From VSJD01 sp041653875 (GTDB lineage Bacteria; Verrucomicrobiota; Kiritimatiellia; JAAZAB01): a stretch of DNA of 64,000 nucleotides. The notes beneath the pieces are model-generated. The model did not search any database. It was not told the DNA's origin and was given only the letters and a program-made list of their open reading frames with translations. This document shows positions 62,490 through 64,000 of the stretch, in pieces. The stretch's first letter is position 1. Every line of letters begins with the position of its first letter. The translations under genes and the position numbers were made by a program. Where the stretch lies: the NCBI GenBank assembly GCA_041653875.1, contig JBAZEM010000001.1, forward strand, positions 189,404-253,403. The letters are read 5' to 3'.

Positions 62490-63772
62490 TACAAGGCTTC
62501 CACTTTCAACGTCATCTGCTTGACGGCGACAACCTTGACGCGGGCGCCCGGCGCGATATCCCGATCGGACACGGCGTTCCAATGGGCGCCGGCGATAAAG
62601 GCCGTGCCTTTGTCGCCGGAGATCGCCGTGCGGGCATCGCCTTCCTGGCCGACCAGGCCCTCGGCGCCCGAGACCGGGCGCCGGATCATGGCTCTTAGCG
62701 ACAGCCATACGCCGAGCGCGAAAAAAGCGCCTGTGATCAGCACCACTGGGACGATCACCTGCAACGAGACCCGCATAGCCGGATCGGGATTGTGGTTAAA
62801 TAACATCAGCGATCCTATGGCCATGGCCACCAGTCCTCCAACAGTCAGCACTCCGTGCGTTCCGGCCTTAATATCCACGATAAACAGGACAACTGCCAGC
62901 ACAATCAGTAAAATTCCGGCGTAATTCACCGACAAGGTTTGGAACGCAAAGAAAGCCAGGATCAGCGAAATGGCGCCGACCACGCCCGGCAGAATGGCGC
63001 CGGGGGTCGCCAGTTCGAAATACAGGCCCATCAGGCCGAGCATTAACAGGATATAAGCCAGATTGGGATTGGCGATGGCCTGCAACAGGTTGTCGTGCCA
63101 GTTCATTTCGATGCGCGTCAGCGCGGCGTCCCTGGTTTTCAGCGTCACGGTGGATTCGTTGAGCTTGACGGTGCGGCCATCCAGCATGGTCATCAATGCC
63201 GCCGTGCTCGGCGCCATCAGGTCGATTACCTTGCGCGCCAGGGCCTCGGTTTCCGAGAGCGACACGCTTTCCTTGACCGCCGAATCGGCCCATTCGATGT
63301 TGCGGCCCCGCTTTTCGGCGATGGAGCGGATGTAAGCCGCCGCATCGTTGGCCACCTTGGCCGTCATGTTACTGTCCGTCTGCAACGATTGTCCGATCGA
63401 CACGGGATGGGCGGCGCCGATGGCCGTGCCGGGGGCCATGGCGGCTATGTGCGCGGCCATTGTAATAAAGGCGCCGGCCGAGGCCGCGCGCGAGCCGGGA
63501 GGCGCCACGAAGACCACCACCGGCACTTTGGCCGACATGATGCGTTTGATGATGACGCGCATGGAATCGTCCAGGCCGCCGGGGGTATCCAGTTCGAACA
63601 CCACGCACTCGGACTGCTGCCGTTCCGCGCGGTCCATGGCTTCGGTCATGAACTTGGCCGTAATGGGCCCGATGACGCCATCCACCTTCGCGACCAGCAC
63701 TTCCGTGCCTTCCGCCCCCGCCTGCAGGCCAAGAACCAGCAGAACACCGCATAGAAACCGTCGCAAGATCAT
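62489..63772 (-). CDS. NfeD-type membrane-bound serine protease
   Basis: This 427-residue NfeD1b-type protein has a signal peptide (MILRRFLCGVLLVLGLQAGA). The ClpP-like serine protease domain (VLVAKVDGVIGPITAKFMTE, ELDTPGGLDDSMRVIIK) carries the nucleophile serine in GSRAASAGAFITMAAHIAAM and a lysine downstream as the likely dyad partner. It is followed by four to five membrane helices (ILLMLGLMGLYFELATPGAI, ILLIVLAVVLFIVDIKAGTH, VPVVLITGAFFALGVWLSLR). A C-terminal OB-fold NfeD domain (GLVGQEGDARTAISGDKGTA, DIAPGARVKVVAVKQMTLKV) completes it. It is paired with the slipin gene downstream and likely processes it for membrane quality control. Confidence 0.94.
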   Translation of the reverse strand: MILRRFLCGVLLVLGLQAGAEGTEVLVAKVDGVIGPITAKFMTEAMDRAERQQSECVVFELDTPGGLDDSMRVIIKRIMSAKVPVVVFVAPPGSRAASAGAFITMAAHIAAMAPGTAIGAAHPVSIGQSLQTDSNMTAKVANDAAAYIRSIAEKRGRNIEWADSAVKESVSLSETEALARKVIDLMAPSTAALMTMLDGRTVKLNESTVTLKTRDAALTRIEMNWHDNLLQAIANPNLAYILLMLGLMGLYFELATPGAILPGVVGAISLILAFFAFQTLSVNYAGILLIVLAVVLFIVDIKAGTHGVLTVGGLVAMAIGSLMLFNHNPDPAMRVSLQVIVPVVLITGAFFALGVWLSLRAMIRRPVSGAEGLVGQEGDARTAISGDKGTAFIAGAHWNAVSDRDIAPGARVKVVAVKQMTLKVEAL

Positions 63773-63950
63773 AATAGGCGCCTATGAATTATGTGGCAAG
63801 GTGTCGCAGGTTAATTATTTTAAATTTCCGGCGATAATATAAAGTAGTGGTTATGGATTGTCAAACCAAGAGTACACTGCGATTCAGACAGTGGGGAGAT
63901 AGCGAGGCCAGAGGCCGCAGGTAGGGCGACCGGCGGCGGAGGCGACTCGG

Positions 63951-64000
63951 ATGGCGTGGATCGTCGTGACGAGTGCGGTGATCAACGAGGTGGCAATGCG
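63951..64000 (+). CDS. possible start of an unidentified gene, cut by window edge
   Basis: ATG at 63951 is preceded by GGAGG with an eight-base spacer and stays open to the window end (MAWIVVTSAVINEVAMR). Seventeen residues do not allow identification, and the frame may be spurious. The preceding gap 63773-63950 shows nothing else recognisable. Confidence 0.2.
   Translation, partial: MAWIVVTSAVINEVAM

Overview
The window looks like a chromosomal segment of a Gram-negative, probably anaerobic bacterium with a GC-rich genome. The Gram-negative assignment rests on an LpxC-like deacetylase, a TolC/MacAB-type tripartite exporter, SecG, and WecE/WecD sugar enzymes. The anaerobic assignment rests on a hybrid cluster protein, a two-cluster ferredoxin and several radical SAM enzymes. 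The DapL route to lysine, the gene content and the dense intergenic repeats would fit the PVC superphylum (Kiritimatiellota/Lentisphaerota/Verrucomicrobiota-like), but I cannot prove that from the sequence; it is an inference.

Layout. 1-25.7 kb is mostly housekeeping on the + strand: the C-terminal three quarters of an EF-G-type GTPase, a radical SAM protein, yebC, ruvC, a MntA/HepT toxin-antitoxin pair, ruvA, then the glycolytic block gap-pgk-tpiA with secG, an oligopeptide-binding lipoprotein, an M42 aminopeptidase (-), gpmI, an LpxC-like protein, trmL (-), an HPr-domain fusion, a TPR membrane protein, rimO, pgsA, a zinc-ribbon protein, an N-acyl-D-amino-acid deacylase, queD-queE and thiD (-). 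26-32.4 kb holds dapL, a zinc dehydrogenase, smpB, and an Rrf2 regulator-ferredoxin-hcp cluster suited to nitrosative stress. At 33.5 kb is tRNA-Gly(CCC), followed by a transposase relic and a visibly more A/T-rich minus-strand cluster: arsR, a COG0701 permease, a small CPKC redox protein, a membrane-anchored thioredoxin, a cysteine-rich DUF6951-like protein and ccdA. 38-43.6 kb is a tolC-macA-macB exporter plus a CsgG-like protein; 43.7-45.7 kb is a large SPFH protein. 46-61.5 kb is a minus-strand surface-glycan region (DUF2142-type and other polytopic membrane proteins, wecE, wecD, two GT2 glycosyltransferases, a B12-radical SAM protein, a methyltransferase, an SGNH hydrolase) interrupted by a Y1/HUH-transposase element. 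61.5-63.8 kb is a slipin-nfeD operon.

The most unusual property is the repeat load. Nearly every intergenic gap holds one or both of two kinds of repeat. The first is degenerate arrays with a strict 7-bp period, usually laid out as two complementary inverted arms around a short spacer. The second is palindromes that, despite unrelated stems, almost all start with the tetranucleotide GTAG at the outer foot of a hairpin, the rule known for REP/BIME sequences served by Y1 (RAYT) transposases. These palindromes occur in-frame inside two long coding sequences, supply the C-termini of a convergent gene pair, and can be seen as empty and filled sites in three copies of a ~180-bp composite repeat. 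The repeats therefore appear to be mobile and to remodel proteins here.
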